A stretch of 64,000 bases of DNA from Yoonia sp. R2331 (GTDB lineage: Bacteria > Pseudomonadota > Alphaproteobacteria > Rhodobacterales > Rhodobacteraceae). The position numbers were made by a program, and so were the translations under genes. This document shows, piece by piece, positions 44,999-53,813 of the stretch. The notes below the pieces were generated by a model, which worked only from the letters and a program-made list of their open reading frames with translations, was not told the DNA's origin and did no database searches. Each line of letters starts with the position of its first letter. Position 1 is the first letter of the stretch. The stretch is taken from positions 2,232,001 to 2,296,000 of the forward strand of contig NZ_JBGCUN010000001.1 of NCBI RefSeq assembly GCF_041103235.1. The letters run 5' to 3'.

Positions 44999-46525
44999 TT
45001 AGATGAAATCAAAGTTGTTGGTATCGTCGATCTCAAGCTCTGTGACCCCGCGCAGGTATATCTCGCCAGTGCCGTAATCGACCAGCACGCCGCGGGCATC
45101 CTCTGCAAAGGCCAAATCTCCAAAGACGATGGTGCCGCCTTCAAAGACAATGGTATCGGTGCCGACATCGAAATCCCGGATCACGTCTGAGCCGTCGCCT
45201 TCCGCGAAAAAGAATTCGTCAGCTCCGTTGCCACCCTGCAGAATGTCGTCATCGCCGCCGCCACGGATGTCGTCGGCACCGGCACGGCCCCAGATGATGT
45301 CGTCGCCAAGGTTGCCATTGACGGTGTCGTTGCCATGCCCGGATTCAACAACGTCCTGGTCATCGCTGCCTTCGTAGTAGTCGGCACCGTTCCACATATG
45401 GACATAACGAATGAAGCCATAGTTGTAGATTTCGTCGTTGCCATCCGCCACGTCAAGCGTATCGGTATAGCCATGGTTGATCACCACGTCGTCGCCAGAT
45501 CCGGTGCCAATGTCGCCGGCACCGGCAGAACCGATTTCCACGGAATCGTTGCCGCTCCCCAGCCAGATCTGGTCGACCACGCCGGTGGTCGTAACGATGT
45601 TCACGGTGCCTGACGACGTTGAGTGAAACGAGCCGCCGCCGCCGCTGCCGTAGGTCATGTCGACGGCGTTGTCATCCCTGACGGATACGCTGCGCACATA
45701 GCCTTCGGAACTGATGTTGTGGTAGCCTTGGATCGCCCAGATTTCGATCGATTCCATATCTCCCGTTCCGTTGGTGATCGCGTTGTTGATCCCCGAACCG
45801 CCCCAGAGTTTGAGCGTGTTGACGCCATAGGAATCTGTATCCAGCGTCAGGTCCCCGTGAGAGACCAATGTACCGATCCAGGACGGACCGGTTGTCGAGA
45901 TGACATTGGAGCCGCCGGCCAGTTCAATCGCGAGGACAGATGAATTTCCTTCCATCGACATGGTCACATCGCCATAGGATTGGAGCCAGTGCATCTCTGA
46001 ATTGCGCAGTGTGAGGTCGTTGCTTCCGCCGCCAAGGATCGTGTGCTCGATCAGCGATCCATTGAAGAGTTTGATGACATAGTCGCCATCAAACCCGTTG
46101 AGATTGCTGATGAGTGAATTGTTCAGCGTGACACGATCATCGCCATCTTCCATGCCAACCGTCAGCGCGCTGCTGTTGTTACGCATGACCAGAACGTCGC
46201 GACCTGCCCCAAGGCTGACGTAGCCTGCGATGCCGCCAAACATCTCCACACGATCATTTCCATTGCCCATGAAGGCACTTTCAACGTTGGTGCCTGACAG
46301 AATTTTCAGAACATCGTTTCCGCCCTCCAGTTTGAGCGTAAAGACGTTTGACTGCAATGTGACTTCGTTTCTGCCGTTACCGGCATCAAGAAACCCAAGC
46401 CAACCCGCATTCGTGCCCTTAAAGAAGTCCTCGCCCCCGTTGAGATAAAAAGATGTCTCATCGGCCGCTCCCATGCGCCAGATGGTAAATCCGTCTGCAT
46501 CGGTCCCAATGTTAAAAAATGGCAT
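44999..46525 (-). CDS. RTX-type calcium-binding repeat protein
   Basis: 508-residue acidic glycine-rich protein. The C-terminal third has RTX nonapeptides (DGNDEIYNYG, GHGNDTVNGNLGDDIIWGRAGADDIRGGGDDDILQGGNGADEFFF) and ends in the hydrophobic FDFI tail usual for type I secretion substrates; the N-terminal part has looser GGxNxL/GNGND repeats forming a parallel beta-roll. No signal peptide, as expected. Likely secreted, Ca2+-folded; function (adhesin, S-layer-like, or toxin) unknown. No type I exporter in the window. Base composition is less GC-rich than its neighbours. Confidence 0.88.
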   Translation of the reverse strand: MPFFNIGTDADGFTIWRMGAADETSFYLNGGEDFFKGTNAGWLGFLDAGNGRNEVTLQSNVFTLKLEGGNDVLKILSGTNVESAFMGNGNDRVEMFGGIAGYVSLGAGRDVLVMRNNSSALTVGMEDGDDRVTLNNSLISNLNGFDGDYVIKLFNGSLIEHTILGGGSNDLTLRNSEMHWLQSYGDVTMSMEGNSSVLAIELAGGSNVISTTGPSWIGTLVSHGDLTLDTDSYGVNTLKLWGGSGINNAITNGTGDMESIEIWAIQGYHNISSEGYVRSVSVRDDNAVDMTYGSGGGGSFHSTSSGTVNIVTTTGVVDQIWLGSGNDSVEIGSAGAGDIGTGSGDDVVINHGYTDTLDVADGNDEIYNYGFIRYVHMWNGADYYEGSDDQDVVESGHGNDTVNGNLGDDIIWGRAGADDIRGGGDDDILQGGNGADEFFFAEGDGSDVIRDFDVGTDTIVFEGGTIVFGDLAFAEDARGVLVDYGTGEIYLRGVTELEIDDTNNFDFI

Positions 46526-46645
46526 GTACCGCCCCCCAAAATAAAACTAGATCAATCAGCCAAAAATTGGCCCAACTAGTTTGCACAGATTCAGGAGATC
46601 TCGAAAACGCGCGCAATTGCCGCCATAGGTCTTTCGCGCAAAGCA

Positions 46646-46675
46646 AAAGGGCCGCGCTGATCAGCGCGGCCCTTT
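46646..46675. terminator. Bidirectional hairpin terminator between RTX gene and rpmG
   Basis: A perfect 30-bp inverted repeat with 15-base arms (AAAGGGCCGCGCTGA and its complement) lies 24 bp after the rpmG stop. Minus-strand reading gives CCCTTTTGCTTT after the stem. Most likely the rpmG terminator. Confidence 0.85.
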
Positions 46676-46698
46676 GAAAGGTTCGTTTGGCAGATCGC

Positions 46699-46866
46699 TT
46701 ACTTGATCTTGCCTTCCTTGTATTCCACATGCTTGCGCACGACCGGGTCATACTTTTTGACAACCATCTTTTCGGTCATCGTGCGCGCGTTTTTCTTGGT
46801 AACGTAGAAATGCCCGGTCCCCGCGGTGGAGTTCAGGCGGATCTTGATCGTGGTTGGCTTCGCCAT
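46699..46866 (-). CDS. rpmG: 50S ribosomal protein L33
   Basis: 55-residue L33: [19 protein letters not shown], then [36 protein letters not shown]. The protein lacks the zinc cysteines, so it is a C-minus form. ATG 46866 has GGAGAAG upstream and TAA lies at 46699. Structural protein of the large ribosomal subunit. Confidence 0.97.
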   Translation of the reverse strand: MAKPTTIKIRLNSTAGTGHFYVTKKNARTMTEKMVVKKYDPVVRKHVEYKEGKIK

Positions 46867-46990
46867 GTGTCTTCTCCGGCTGCGCCGCGTCTGGCGCGGG
46901 CGTGAATCTCATTGAAGCTGCCTTTTACCGGGCGCGTGTTGCCTGTCAACCGCAAACACCGTGAATCCCGGTTCTGCCAGTCCAGAGATG

Positions 46991-47038
46991 CGATTATTCG
47001 TCGAATAATCGGGGATTCGAATTTTCGACGAAAATTCG
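46991..47038. repeat. Tandem AT palindromes downstream of the small ORF near rnpB
   Basis: Two perfect 10-1-10 palindromes: arms CGATTATTCG / CGAATAATCG (46991-47011) and CGAATTTTCG / CGAAAATTCG (47018-47038), joined by GGGATT. The second starts two bases after the small ORF stop on the minus strand. Same design as the elements at 547, 7497 and 15042. Confidence 0.85.
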
Positions 47039-47040
47039 CG

Positions 47041-47160
47041 TCAGAACAGGACGCTGATCGGTCCGGCATGGCGGACCACGCCGCCAGACATCGCGGACTT
47101 GGCCGAGAATATCTGCGCGATCCAGCTTTCAGGAGATTGGGGACGGGCAAGTGACGTCAT
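47041..47160 (-). CDS. Possible small protein (39 aa) next to rnpB
   Basis: MTSLARPQSPESWIAQIFSA then KSAMSGGVVRHAGPISVLF, ATG 47160 with AGAGG one base upstream, TGA at 47041. The N-terminal 30 residues resemble a roughly 70-80-residue Rhodobacterales family, often misnamed phosphoribosylanthranilate isomerase, in which PQSPESW...IFSAKSA..GGVVRR is followed by a longer domain ending near PIRVI (recalled). Here the middle is missing and PISVLF closes the frame, so it may be an internally deleted copy. AT palindromes follow at once. Confidence 0.5.
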   Translation of the reverse strand: MTSLARPQSPESWIAQIFSAKSAMSGGVVRHAGPISVLF

Positions 47161-47198
47161 GCCTCTACCCAACCCCAACGTGGTAATAGATCAATGAA

Positions 47199-47579
47199 TG
47201 CGCGGATGGCCTATAAGCCGGATTCTGTCCCCCGTGTTGCCACGGATGGATGACCATTCATCTGGGGTCGCTGTTGCCAACGGCCCTCTAGCTGCCAACC
47301 CGGACCTGCTGGGGATCAAGCCTCCCCGCCGGTTGCCCGGCACGCGGTCCCTATTTGGCATTGCTCCTGGTGGGGCTTGCCGTGCCGCGTCTGTTGCCAG
47401 CCGCGCGGTGGGCCTTACCCCACCGTTTCACCATTAACCGGGCGGACCCGGCCTGTCTGTTCTCTGTGGCGCTCTCCCTGGAGTTACCCCCGCCGGGCGT
47501 TACCCGGCACCATGCTTTGATGGAGTCCGGACTTTCCTCGAACGGTTGCCCGCCCGCGATCATCCAGCCATCCGCGCGA
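47199..47579 (-). ncRNA. rnpB: RNase P RNA (class A)
   Basis: Catalytic RNA of RNase P, which matures tRNA 5' ends. The minus strand contains the conserved GAGGAAAGTCCGGACTCC near the 5' end (complement of 47522-47539) and ACAGAATCCGGCTTATAG near the 3' end. The terminal helix P1 is visible as GCGCGGATGGC (complement of 47567-47577) with its partner GCCATCCGCGC around 47200-47210. About 380 nt. It starts about 8 bp after the amidase stop on the same strand, so its promoter must lie within the amidase gene or it is processed from read-through. Confidence 0.96.
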
Positions 47580-47587
47580 CGGATGGC

Positions 47588-48307
47588 TTAGGCGGTCACG
47601 CCGCTTGCGTCAACGGGGAAGCGCCCTGCCAAGTCCGCCATCAACGTGCGATCGATGTCATCAAGGGGACCTGTTTGATGGGGCCGGAACCGCAAACGGA
47701 ATGCCGCAAGGCGCAGGTCGTCCGTGACTTCCACCGTATAGCCAAACCGGCGCGCCGCGGCGTCAAAATCCGAAGAGGGCGCGCCAGCAACCGATGAGGG
47801 CCAGACAGACAGCCCCGCACGCGCCAGCCGCTGCCAGTCAAACCGGGGCCCGGGGTCAATCTTGCGCCCCGGCGCCATATCCGAATGGCCGATCACCCGT
47901 TCGGGCCGGATCGCCCAGCGCTGTGTGATCCCGCCCAGCAGCTCCTCGAGCGCATCCATCTGTGGCGCAGCAAAGGGGCAATCGCCGGGGTTGGCAAGCT
48001 CGATCCCGATGGACCGGCTGTTGATGTCGGTCACCCTGCCCCAGCGGCCCGCACCGGCATGCCAGGCGCGGAGTTCTTCCGGCACAAGCGCGACAACTTC
48101 GCCATTTTCCGCGATGAGGTAGTGCGCCGATACTTCGGTCTTGGGATTGCACAGCGTGTCACACGCCGCCGCTGCCGATTGCATTGCAGTGTAATGGATC
48201 ACAACAAGGTCAGGCGTGGCACCATCCCGGCGCGGCCCGCAATTGGGGCTATCGCGGCGCGTCAGCCTCAGTTGCCTGCCGCCAGAAGGAATGGCGCCGG
48301 ATCCCAA
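47588..48307 (-). CDS. N-acetylmuramoyl-L-alanine amidase (Amidase_2/AmpD type)
   Basis: About 239 residues. Zn ligands and fold are shown by LVVIHYTAMQSAAAACDTLCN, HYLIAENGEVVALVPEELRAWHAGAGRWG, NSRSIGIELANPGD and VIGHSDMAPGRKIDPGPRFDW. Cleaves the amide between muramic acid and the stem peptide. The start is uncertain: TTG 48307 lies inside the end of the upstream lipoprotein gene, and no ATG is available before the domain; no signal peptide is visible. Followed directly by rnpB. Confidence 0.9.
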   Translation of the reverse strand: MGSGAIPSGGRQLRLTRRDSPNCGPRRDGATPDLVVIHYTAMQSAAAACDTLCNPKTEVSAHYLIAENGEVVALVPEELRAWHAGAGRWGRVTDINSRSIGIELANPGDCPFAAPQMDALEELLGGITQRWAIRPERVIGHSDMAPGRKIDPGPRFDWQRLARAGLSVWPSSVAGAPSSDFDAAARRFGYTVEVTDDLRLAAFRLRFRPHQTGPLDDIDRTLMADLAGRFPVDASGVTA

Positions 48308-49014
48308 CCGCAGGCAAAGCCATCGCCATCGGGGTCAATACCGCGCGGGTCACGCTCTGGCCCGCCGCGGGCCAGAAAATCGCGCTGCGCCGCATCGGGC
48401 GAATTATAGGTGGCGCAATTGCGCTGGAACCGACCCTGCCCCGACAGGATCGAGCGGGAATACCATTCCTGCCCTTTGCGGTTTGGCGCGTTCAGCGCAA
48501 ATTCCACGATATTGGGGCCGGTATCTGCGGGACGGGTCGGTAGGGCGGTCGGTGCGATCACCTCACGCTGTGCCGCTTGAGCCGCACGGCGCTGCGCGTC
48601 CGATTCAATTGATTCCCGGCTGCTGACAGCGCTGAAATCCTGCTCGTCCGAAATACCGGGGTTGTTCTGCAGTTCGGGTGCAGCATTGGTGGGGCTGGCC
48701 TGCACACCCTGCGTGCGGCTGGGGTCAAGTGCGGACAGCGGCGCGCCCACTTGTCCGCCCGGCCTGGCCCCTTGTCCGATGCCCGCAGCAGCCAGATCGG
48801 AGGATGGGATCGCTTGGGTTTGCACAGCCGACGGCGGGCCAAAGTTCGTCGTCCCGGACCCTGTCAGCGCCGCCTCACGCGCGAGGCGCTGGCGTTCGAA
48901 CTCAATCGGATCGCCAAAGCCCACACCGCGGTTGCTTTCTGGCACGCTTGACGCGCAGCCCGCGACCACAACGCTAAGCGCCAGAACAATGATACCCTTG
49001 GACAAGACCGCCAC
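48268..49014 (-). CDS. Excalibur-like lipoprotein
   Basis: 248-residue lipoprotein: signal ending LSVVVAGC with the lipobox VAGC, then a long low-complexity Ser/Pro/Gln linker, and a C-terminal domain with NCATYNSPDAAQRDFLARGGPERDPRGIDPDGDGFACGWDP, which resembles the calcium-binding Excalibur motif (DxDxDGxxCE). Probably outer-membrane anchored. Overlaps the start of the amidase gene, suggesting a joint role in the cell wall. Confidence 0.82.
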   Translation of the reverse strand: MAVLSKGIIVLALSVVVAGCASSVPESNRGVGFGDPIEFERQRLAREAALTGSGTTNFGPPSAVQTQAIPSSDLAAAGIGQGARPGGQVGAPLSALDPSRTQGVQASPTNAAPELQNNPGISDEQDFSAVSSRESIESDAQRRAAQAAQREVIAPTALPTRPADTGPNIVEFALNAPNRKGQEWYSRSILSGQGRFQRNCATYNSPDAAQRDFLARGGPERDPRGIDPDGDGFACGWDPAPFLLAAGN

Positions 49015-49038
49015 CCGTATTTTGCCGTTTTGACGGAT

Positions 49039-50508
49039 TTACCACCACTTGGCGGGCTTGGCTACAAATCCCGCTGCACGTTCCAGTGAATAGGCGACGT
49101 TCAGCAATTCGGCCTCTTCCCATGGCTTTCCGATCAGCTGCAAGCCAAGGGGCAACCCTTTGGCATCCAGACCCGCAGGGATCGCGATGCCGGGCAGACC
49201 GGCCAGGTTCACCGTCACCGTAAAGACGTCGTTGAGATACATCTGAATCGGGTCGAAATTGGCCCCCAGTTCAAATGCGGCAGAAGGTGTCGCAGGCGTC
49301 AGGATCGCGTCAACACCATCGGCAAACACAGTTTCAAAGTCGCGCTTGATCAAGGCGCGGACCTTGCGGGCGCGGTTGTAGTAGGCGTCGTAGAAGCCTG
49401 CGGACAGCACATAGGTGCCGACCATGACGCGGCGCTGCACCTCTGCCCCGAAGCCTTCGGCGCGGGTTTTCTCGTACATCTCGGTGATGCCGTCGCCCTG
49501 CTCCAGCTTGGCGCGGTGGCCAAAGCGGACGCCGTCATAGCGGGCAAGGTTTGACGAGGCTTCTGCCGGGGCAATCACATAATAGGCGGGCAGCGCATAT
49601 TGGGTGTGCGGCAGTGTGATGTCGACGATCTTGGCGCCCGCATCCTTCAGCATCGCGGTGCCATCGGCCCAAAGCTTTTCAATCTCGGCAGGCATCCCAT
49701 CCATGCGGTATTCTTTCGGGATACCGATGGTCTTGCCCTTGATGTCGCCGGTCAGCGCCGCCTCAAAATCCGGCACAGCGATGTCGGCGCTGGTGCTGTC
49801 CTTGGGATCGTGGCCGCACATGGCCTGTAGCATGATGGCGCTGTCGCGCACGTCCTTGGTCATCGGCCCGGCCTGATCCAGCGAAGAGGCAAAGGCAACA
49901 ATGCCCCAGCGGCTGACGCGACCATAGGTCGGCTTGATGCCTGTGATGCCGGTAAAGGCGGCTGGCTGGCGGATTGATCCGCCGGTGTCGGTGCCTGTGG
50001 CCGCAAGGCACAGATCAGCCGCCACAGCCGCCGCAGAGCCACCAGAGGAACCACCCGGTGTCAATGCGGCGTCAATCTTCCAAGGGTTCACCGCATTGCC
50101 ATAGACGCTGGTTTCATTGGACGAGCCCATGGCAAATTCGTCCATGTTCAGCTTGCCCAGCATCACAGCACCGGCATCAAAAAGCTGCGTGGTAACGGTG
50201 GATTCATATTCCGGTTTGAACCCTTCCAGAATTTTGGAGGCCGCCTGCGACGCCACACCTTTGGTGCAAAAGAGGTCCTTGATCCCCACCGGAATCCCGT
50301 TGAGCGCGGGCGCATCTGCACCGGCGCGGGCATCTGCCGCCTTGGCCTGTTCCATCGCCAAATCAGGCGTGTGGTGGACAAAAGCGTTCAGCGCGCCTGC
50401 GGCCTCTGCCTCGGCCAGACAGGCGCCCGTCAGTTCAGCAGAGGTCAGATCACCCTTGCGCATGGCGTCACGGGCGGCAGCGATAGTGAGTTTGGACAGC
50501 TCGGACAT
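49039..50508 (-). CDS. gatA: Asp-tRNA(Asn)/Glu-tRNA(Gln) amidotransferase subunit A
   Basis: 489-residue amidase-signature glutaminase subunit. The catalytic triad lies in [10 protein letters not shown] (Lys), [19 protein letters not shown] (Ser) and [15 protein letters not shown] (Ser). Supplies ammonia for amidating mischarged tRNAs. ATG 50508 overlaps the gatC TAA by one base. gatB is not in the window. Confidence 0.96.
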   Translation of the reverse strand: MSELSKLTIAAARDAMRKGDLTSAELTGACLAEAEAAGALNAFVHHTPDLAMEQAKAADARAGADAPALNGIPVGIKDLFCTKGVASQAASKILEGFKPEYESTVTTQLFDAGAVMLGKLNMDEFAMGSSNETSVYGNAVNPWKIDAALTPGGSSGGSAAAVAADLCLAATGTDTGGSIRQPAAFTGITGIKPTYGRVSRWGIVAFASSLDQAGPMTKDVRDSAIMLQAMCGHDPKDSTSADIAVPDFEAALTGDIKGKTIGIPKEYRMDGMPAEIEKLWADGTAMLKDAGAKIVDITLPHTQYALPAYYVIAPAEASSNLARYDGVRFGHRAKLEQGDGITEMYEKTRAEGFGAEVQRRVMVGTYVLSAGFYDAYYNRARKVRALIKRDFETVFADGVDAILTPATPSAAFELGANFDPIQMYLNDVFTVTVNLAGLPGIAIPAGLDAKGLPLGLQLIGKPWEEAELLNVAYSLERAAGFVAKPAKWW

Positions 50509-50795
50509 TATTCAACCACCTTTGGTACGGCAAAGAACCCCTCACGCGCATCGGGCGCGTTTTTCAACACAGCGTCCTGCTGATCACCGTCGGTGACCAC
50601 ATCGTCGCGCCGCTTCAGCCGCTGCGGCGTCACCGATGTCATCGGCTCCACGCCGTCAACGTCCACCTCGTTCAATTGCTCGATGAACCCAAGGATCGCG
50701 CCAAATTCCTGCGCCAGCGCAGGCAGCGCGTCGTCTTCGACCTTGATCCGGGCGAGTTTCGCCACGCGGCGGGCGGTTTCGGTGTCAATCGACAT
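50508..50795 (-). CDS. gatC: Asp-tRNA(Asn)/Glu-tRNA(Gln) amidotransferase subunit C
   Basis: 95-residue Gat[22 protein letters not shown]...[60 protein letters not shown]. Stabilises GatA-GatB. ATG 50795 chosen because the conserved start MSIDxxTxRRVAxLARI begins here. Runs straight into gatA. Confidence 0.95.
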   Translation of the reverse strand: MSIDTETARRVAKLARIKVEDDALPALAQEFGAILGFIEQLNEVDVDGVEPMTSVTPQRLKRRDDVVTDGDQQDAVLKNAPDAREGFFAVPKVVE

Positions 50796-50830
50796 GGGCG
50801 TTCTCTCGTCGGTTTTTGCTGCTGTCGCGT

Positions 50831-51487
50831 TTACCGCCGCGCCCAGCGACCTGCAAGGACATGTGCGGTGTAAACATGGATCATATAGCCCAGCATGATC
50901 GCATTCAGGATATGCCACAGAAAATGTGTGCCAATCGACAGGCTGGGGCAGACGATTTCATCCAGTGACCGCATGATGATCGAGGTCACAAGGATCGCGG
51001 CACCAATCATGAAACCGCGCGCCGTTTCAGGCTGTGTGCGGCGCAGGCCCACCCCGTAGGCCACCAGCAGGATCGGCACTGTCCAGTAGAAGTTCGAGAT
51101 TTGCACGAAGGGGATCTGATCTAGGATAGGGACGACGATGGCCGCGTAGGGCACAAAAAGCGCCGTGGCGATCAGTGCGATCCACAGCGGCAGGCCCAGC
51201 ACATCGCGGTGCACCAAAAAGAGGTAGGTCAGGATGAAAAGCCCGATGGGGGCTACGTCGGTCAAGGCAGCCCAAACAGTCGCATGGGTATGGAAAAGCC
51301 CGCTGCCGATGCCAATTGCAAACAGGATCACGCAGAGCACCCGCGCTGGGATCACCCCCGCAGTGCGCCGCCACATCACCACGGCGGCAATCAAGAACGC
51401 AAGATTGGTCACCGCGTTGATCGGCTCTGACCAGAGCGTCAGATCGACCCGTTCGCAGTATCCGTCAACTTGATCGGTCCAGTTCAT
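50831..51487 (-). CDS. Ceramidase-domain membrane protein
   Basis: 218-residue protein with seven hydrophobic segments. CREST-superfamily (alkaline ceramidase-like) metal ligands are seen in [22 protein letters not shown] and [21 protein letters not shown], and the N-terminus [25 protein letters not shown] matches the family. Hydrolysis of a membrane amide lipid is presumed. 35 bp upstream of gatC on the same strand. Confidence 0.88.
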   Translation of the reverse strand: MNWTDQVDGYCERVDLTLWSEPINAVTNLAFLIAAVVMWRRTAGVIPARVLCVILFAIGIGSGLFHTHATVWAALTDVAPIGLFILTYLFLVHRDVLGLPLWIALIATALFVPYAAIVVPILDQIPFVQISNFYWTVPILLVAYGVGLRRTQPETARGFMIGAAILVTSIIMRSLDEIVCPSLSIGTHFLWHILNAIMLGYMIHVYTAHVLAGRWARR

Positions 51488-51543
51488 CTTGCCCCTTACC
51501 CTCAGGTCATTACACTGCCCCCCATGAACCGAAAGGGCGCGTC

Positions 51544-52233
51544 ATGAAGATCACATGGTTGGGACATGCAAGTTTTCGCATCGAAATTGAAGGGGCGGTG
51601 TTGCTGATCGACCCCTGGCTGGCAGGAAACCCCTCTTTTCCTGATGATCGCCGGGCTGAGGCCTTGGCGGGCGCAACGCATATCCTGCTGACCCATGGGC
51701 ATTTTGATCATACCGCTGAAATCAGCGACATCGCGGCCGAAACAAAGGCAACAGTCTGCTGTATCCCGGAAATGGCCGGTGTGATCGAAGCGATGGGCCA
51801 TACGGTGGTCGACTGGAACAAGGGTGGGACGATTGACTGTGCGGGCGCCAAAGTGTCGATGGTCAATGCGGTGCATTCGTCATCCATGCCAACTGCTGAC
51901 GGGGTCATCTACAGCGGCACCGAAAGTGGATTCATGATCGGGGGCGAAGGCCACATGATCTATGTGTCGGGCGACACCGACATCATGGCGGATATGGACT
52001 GGATGGGCGATTTTTATCAGCCCGACATCGGCATCCTGTGTGCAGGCGGCCACTACACGATGGGAATGAAAGGCGCTGCCTATGCGGCCAAACGCTATTT
52101 CAACTTCAAGACGGTTATTCCCTGCCATTACAAGACCTTCCCGCTGCTCGAACAATCGGCGCAGGCGCTGATTGACGGGCTTCCGGGTGTTGATGTGCAA
52201 ACTCCCGAGGTGATGGCCCCTATCGACTTTTGA
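51544..52233 (+). CDS. UPF0173 metal-dependent hydrolase
   Basis: 229-residue metallo-beta-lactamase-fold hydrolase. MKITWLGHASFRIE, HGHFDHTAEISDIA (HxHxDH motif), YVSGDTDIMADM and GGHYTMGMKGAAYAAKRYFNFKTVIPCHYKTFP are family hallmarks. Substrate unknown. Its end overlaps the end of the convergent gene at 52220 by 14 bp. Confidence 0.93.
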   Translation: MKITWLGHASFRIEIEGAVLLIDPWLAGNPSFPDDRRAEALAGATHILLTHGHFDHTAEISDIAAETKATVCCIPEMAGVIEAMGHTVVDWNKGGTIDCAGAKVSMVNAVHSSSMPTADGVIYSGTESGFMIGGEGHMIYVSGDTDIMADMDWMGDFYQPDIGILCAGGHYTMGMKGAAYAAKRYFNFKTVIPCHYKTFPLLEQSAQALIDGLPGVDVQTPEVMAPIDF

Positions 52234-52624
52234 TGGTGGCGGTCAGACAACCGGTGTCTTCGTCGAAGGCTGAATGGCTATAGCGGTAATGACTTGCAGG
52301 TAAGCCGCTTTCGAAGTCCGCGCAAAGGGTGTAGCGCCGTTCATCCAAGCCGGTGTAGCGATATGTGCCGTCTTCCAAAGCGTCTGAAATATCCTCTTTG
52401 ATCGCAAAAACTGAGTCGCAGTAGCTTTCGCCATTGGTGGGCACGGCGTCAGGAGCTGTGCCGCCCGAACAATAGAGGGCGCGGGTGATGATCCGCAGAT
52501 CGGCATGGCGCTGTTCGTCGCGTTTCTCGGCGCGCGCTGCACCGGGCCCGCCGGCCACAAACAGCCCCACGGCGATCGCCGCGATGGCCACGCCGGCCAT
52601 GGTGATGCCTAAGACCTTTTTCAT
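52220..52624 (-). CDS. Hypothetical single-pass membrane protein, pilin-like spacing
   Basis: 134 residues: one N-terminal hydrophobic helix (MKKVLGITMAGVAIAAIAVGLFVAGG), then AEKRDEQRHADLRIITRALYCSGGTAPDAVPTNGESYC. The R-D..R..DLR.I..AL spacing recalls type II secretion/pilin-like proteins, with four cysteines for disulphides, but no prepilin cleavage site (G/A before FTLIE) is seen. Overlaps the DUF5671 gene by ATGA, so the two are one operon. Confidence 0.72.
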   Translation of the reverse strand: MKKVLGITMAGVAIAAIAVGLFVAGGPGAARAEKRDEQRHADLRIITRALYCSGGTAPDAVPTNGESYCDSVFAIKEDISDALEDGTYRYTGLDERRYTLCADFESGLPASHYRYSHSAFDEDTGCLTATIKSR

Positions 52625-53244
52625 GACATGCCCTTCCCGACCTGCCGCCGGTAAAACAGAAAAATGGACCCTGAAATCGCTGCGACCACCAAGGTCCGCA
52701 AGATCGTGACATCGGTCAGCTCACCGTTCAGGAACTGCGCGAGCGTCCAGCCGAAATTGCCAAGGAAGGTCAAAGCTGTCGCCAAAAGTGTCAGATAGGT
52801 CAGCCAGTTGCGGATGACCGAACGGCTGCGACCGGGGTTTGCGGCCTCTAGCTGACCCTCGCGGTAGGTCAGATAGGCGAAAAGCGGCGCTGTGGCGATC
52901 AAACCGGCGATGGCATTGCGGATAGAGCGCACGGTCCATCTTGGAAGGTGGTCATCTGCCAGAACAAGGTCGATGATCGAAAAGCAAAGCCAATTCAAAT
53001 AGATGGCTGCACCAAAGAGCAGCGCAAATGTCAGCCCATGCACAAAGAAATCCCGCGCGGAGACCACAGACTGCGGGCTTGGCACCGGTTGCGAAAACGC
53101 CACGTCCGACCATGCAGACAGGGCATCATTCACCTCATCGGCGGACCAACCGGCCTGCGTCAGCGCGGCTTTGATATCAGGTCGGGACTGACCGGCGCTA
53201 AGCGCGGAGCCGACAAATTCCTTGAGATCTTGTTTTGATGACAT
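52621..53244 (-). CDS. DUF5671-domain membrane protein
   Basis: 207 residues. The first 45 form a soluble UBA-like helical segment (LKEFVGSALSAGQSRPDIKAALTQAGWSADEVNDALSAW); the rest has about four membrane segments with the DUF5671 loop SARDFFVHGLTFALLFGAAIYLNW. Unknown function; accompanies the following pilin-like gene. Confidence 0.85.
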   Translation of the reverse strand: MSSKQDLKEFVGSALSAGQSRPDIKAALTQAGWSADEVNDALSAWSDVAFSQPVPSPQSVVSARDFFVHGLTFALLFGAAIYLNWLCFSIIDLVLADDHLPRWTVRSIRNAIAGLIATAPLFAYLTYREGQLEAANPGRSRSVIRNWLTYLTLLATALTFLGNFGWTLAQFLNGELTDVTILRTLVVAAISGSIFLFYRRQVGKGMS

Positions 53245-53300
53245 GTCATGGTCCTATTTCGCGACAACAAAATTGAACATAGTTCATGAACGCAGTTCAG

Positions 53301-53750
53301 TCAAGTTCGACGAGCCGAGAAAAAGGACAAGAGCAATGCCGCGCAGTCTTCGGCGGCCAGACCATCGTAGACCTCTGGCGCGTGGTGGCATTGCGGGTGG
53401 CTGAACACCCGTGGCCCCTGCGCCACGCCACCGGATTTGGGGTCTGCGGCACCATAATACAGCCGCGCGATACGGGCATTGCTGATGGCCGCGGCGCACA
53501 TCGGGCAAGGTTCCAGCGTCACGTAAAGATCGCAGCCGGTCAGCCGTTCCTGCCCCAATGCAGTACAGGCTGCACGGATCACCAACACCTCGGCATGGGC
53601 GGTGGGATCATTCAGCGCGCGCGTTCGGTTGCCGTCCTGGGCAATCACCTGACCGTCCTGAACCACGCAGGCGCCCACCGGCACCTCGCCCCGTGCGGCG
53701 GCGGCGCGCGCCTCTGACAAGGCCACATCCATGTAACTGCGAAACGTCAT
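53301..53750 (-). CDS. tadA: tRNA-specific adenosine(34) deaminase
   Basis: 149 residues. Zn site and catalytic Glu in PTAHAEVLVIRAACTALG and TLEPCPMCAAAISNARI. Makes inosine at the wobble position of tRNA-Arg(ACG); essential in most bacteria. ATG 53750 gives MTFRSYMDVALSEARAAAARGEVPVGACVV, the usual start. Divergent from the methyltransferase gene across 63 bp. Confidence 0.95.
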   Translation of the reverse strand: MTFRSYMDVALSEARAAAARGEVPVGACVVQDGQVIAQDGNRTRALNDPTAHAEVLVIRAACTALGQERLTGCDLYVTLEPCPMCAAAISNARIARLYYGAADPKSGGVAQGPRVFSHPQCHHAPEVYDGLAAEDCAALLLSFFSARRT

Positions 53751-53813
53751 ATCTTTTGGTGTCGCGCAACACGCCGACTTGCAACCCCCGACATCAAGCG
53801 GGCATGTTGCGCC

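Noticed and set aside
46991-47038. CRISPR-like repeat pair
   Set aside because: The two palindromes differ in sequence and have no regular spacers; no cas genes.
46912-47154. 80-codon plus-strand frame between rpmG and rnpB
   Set aside because: Its middle is only the translated palindromes; the minus-strand small ORF fits better.
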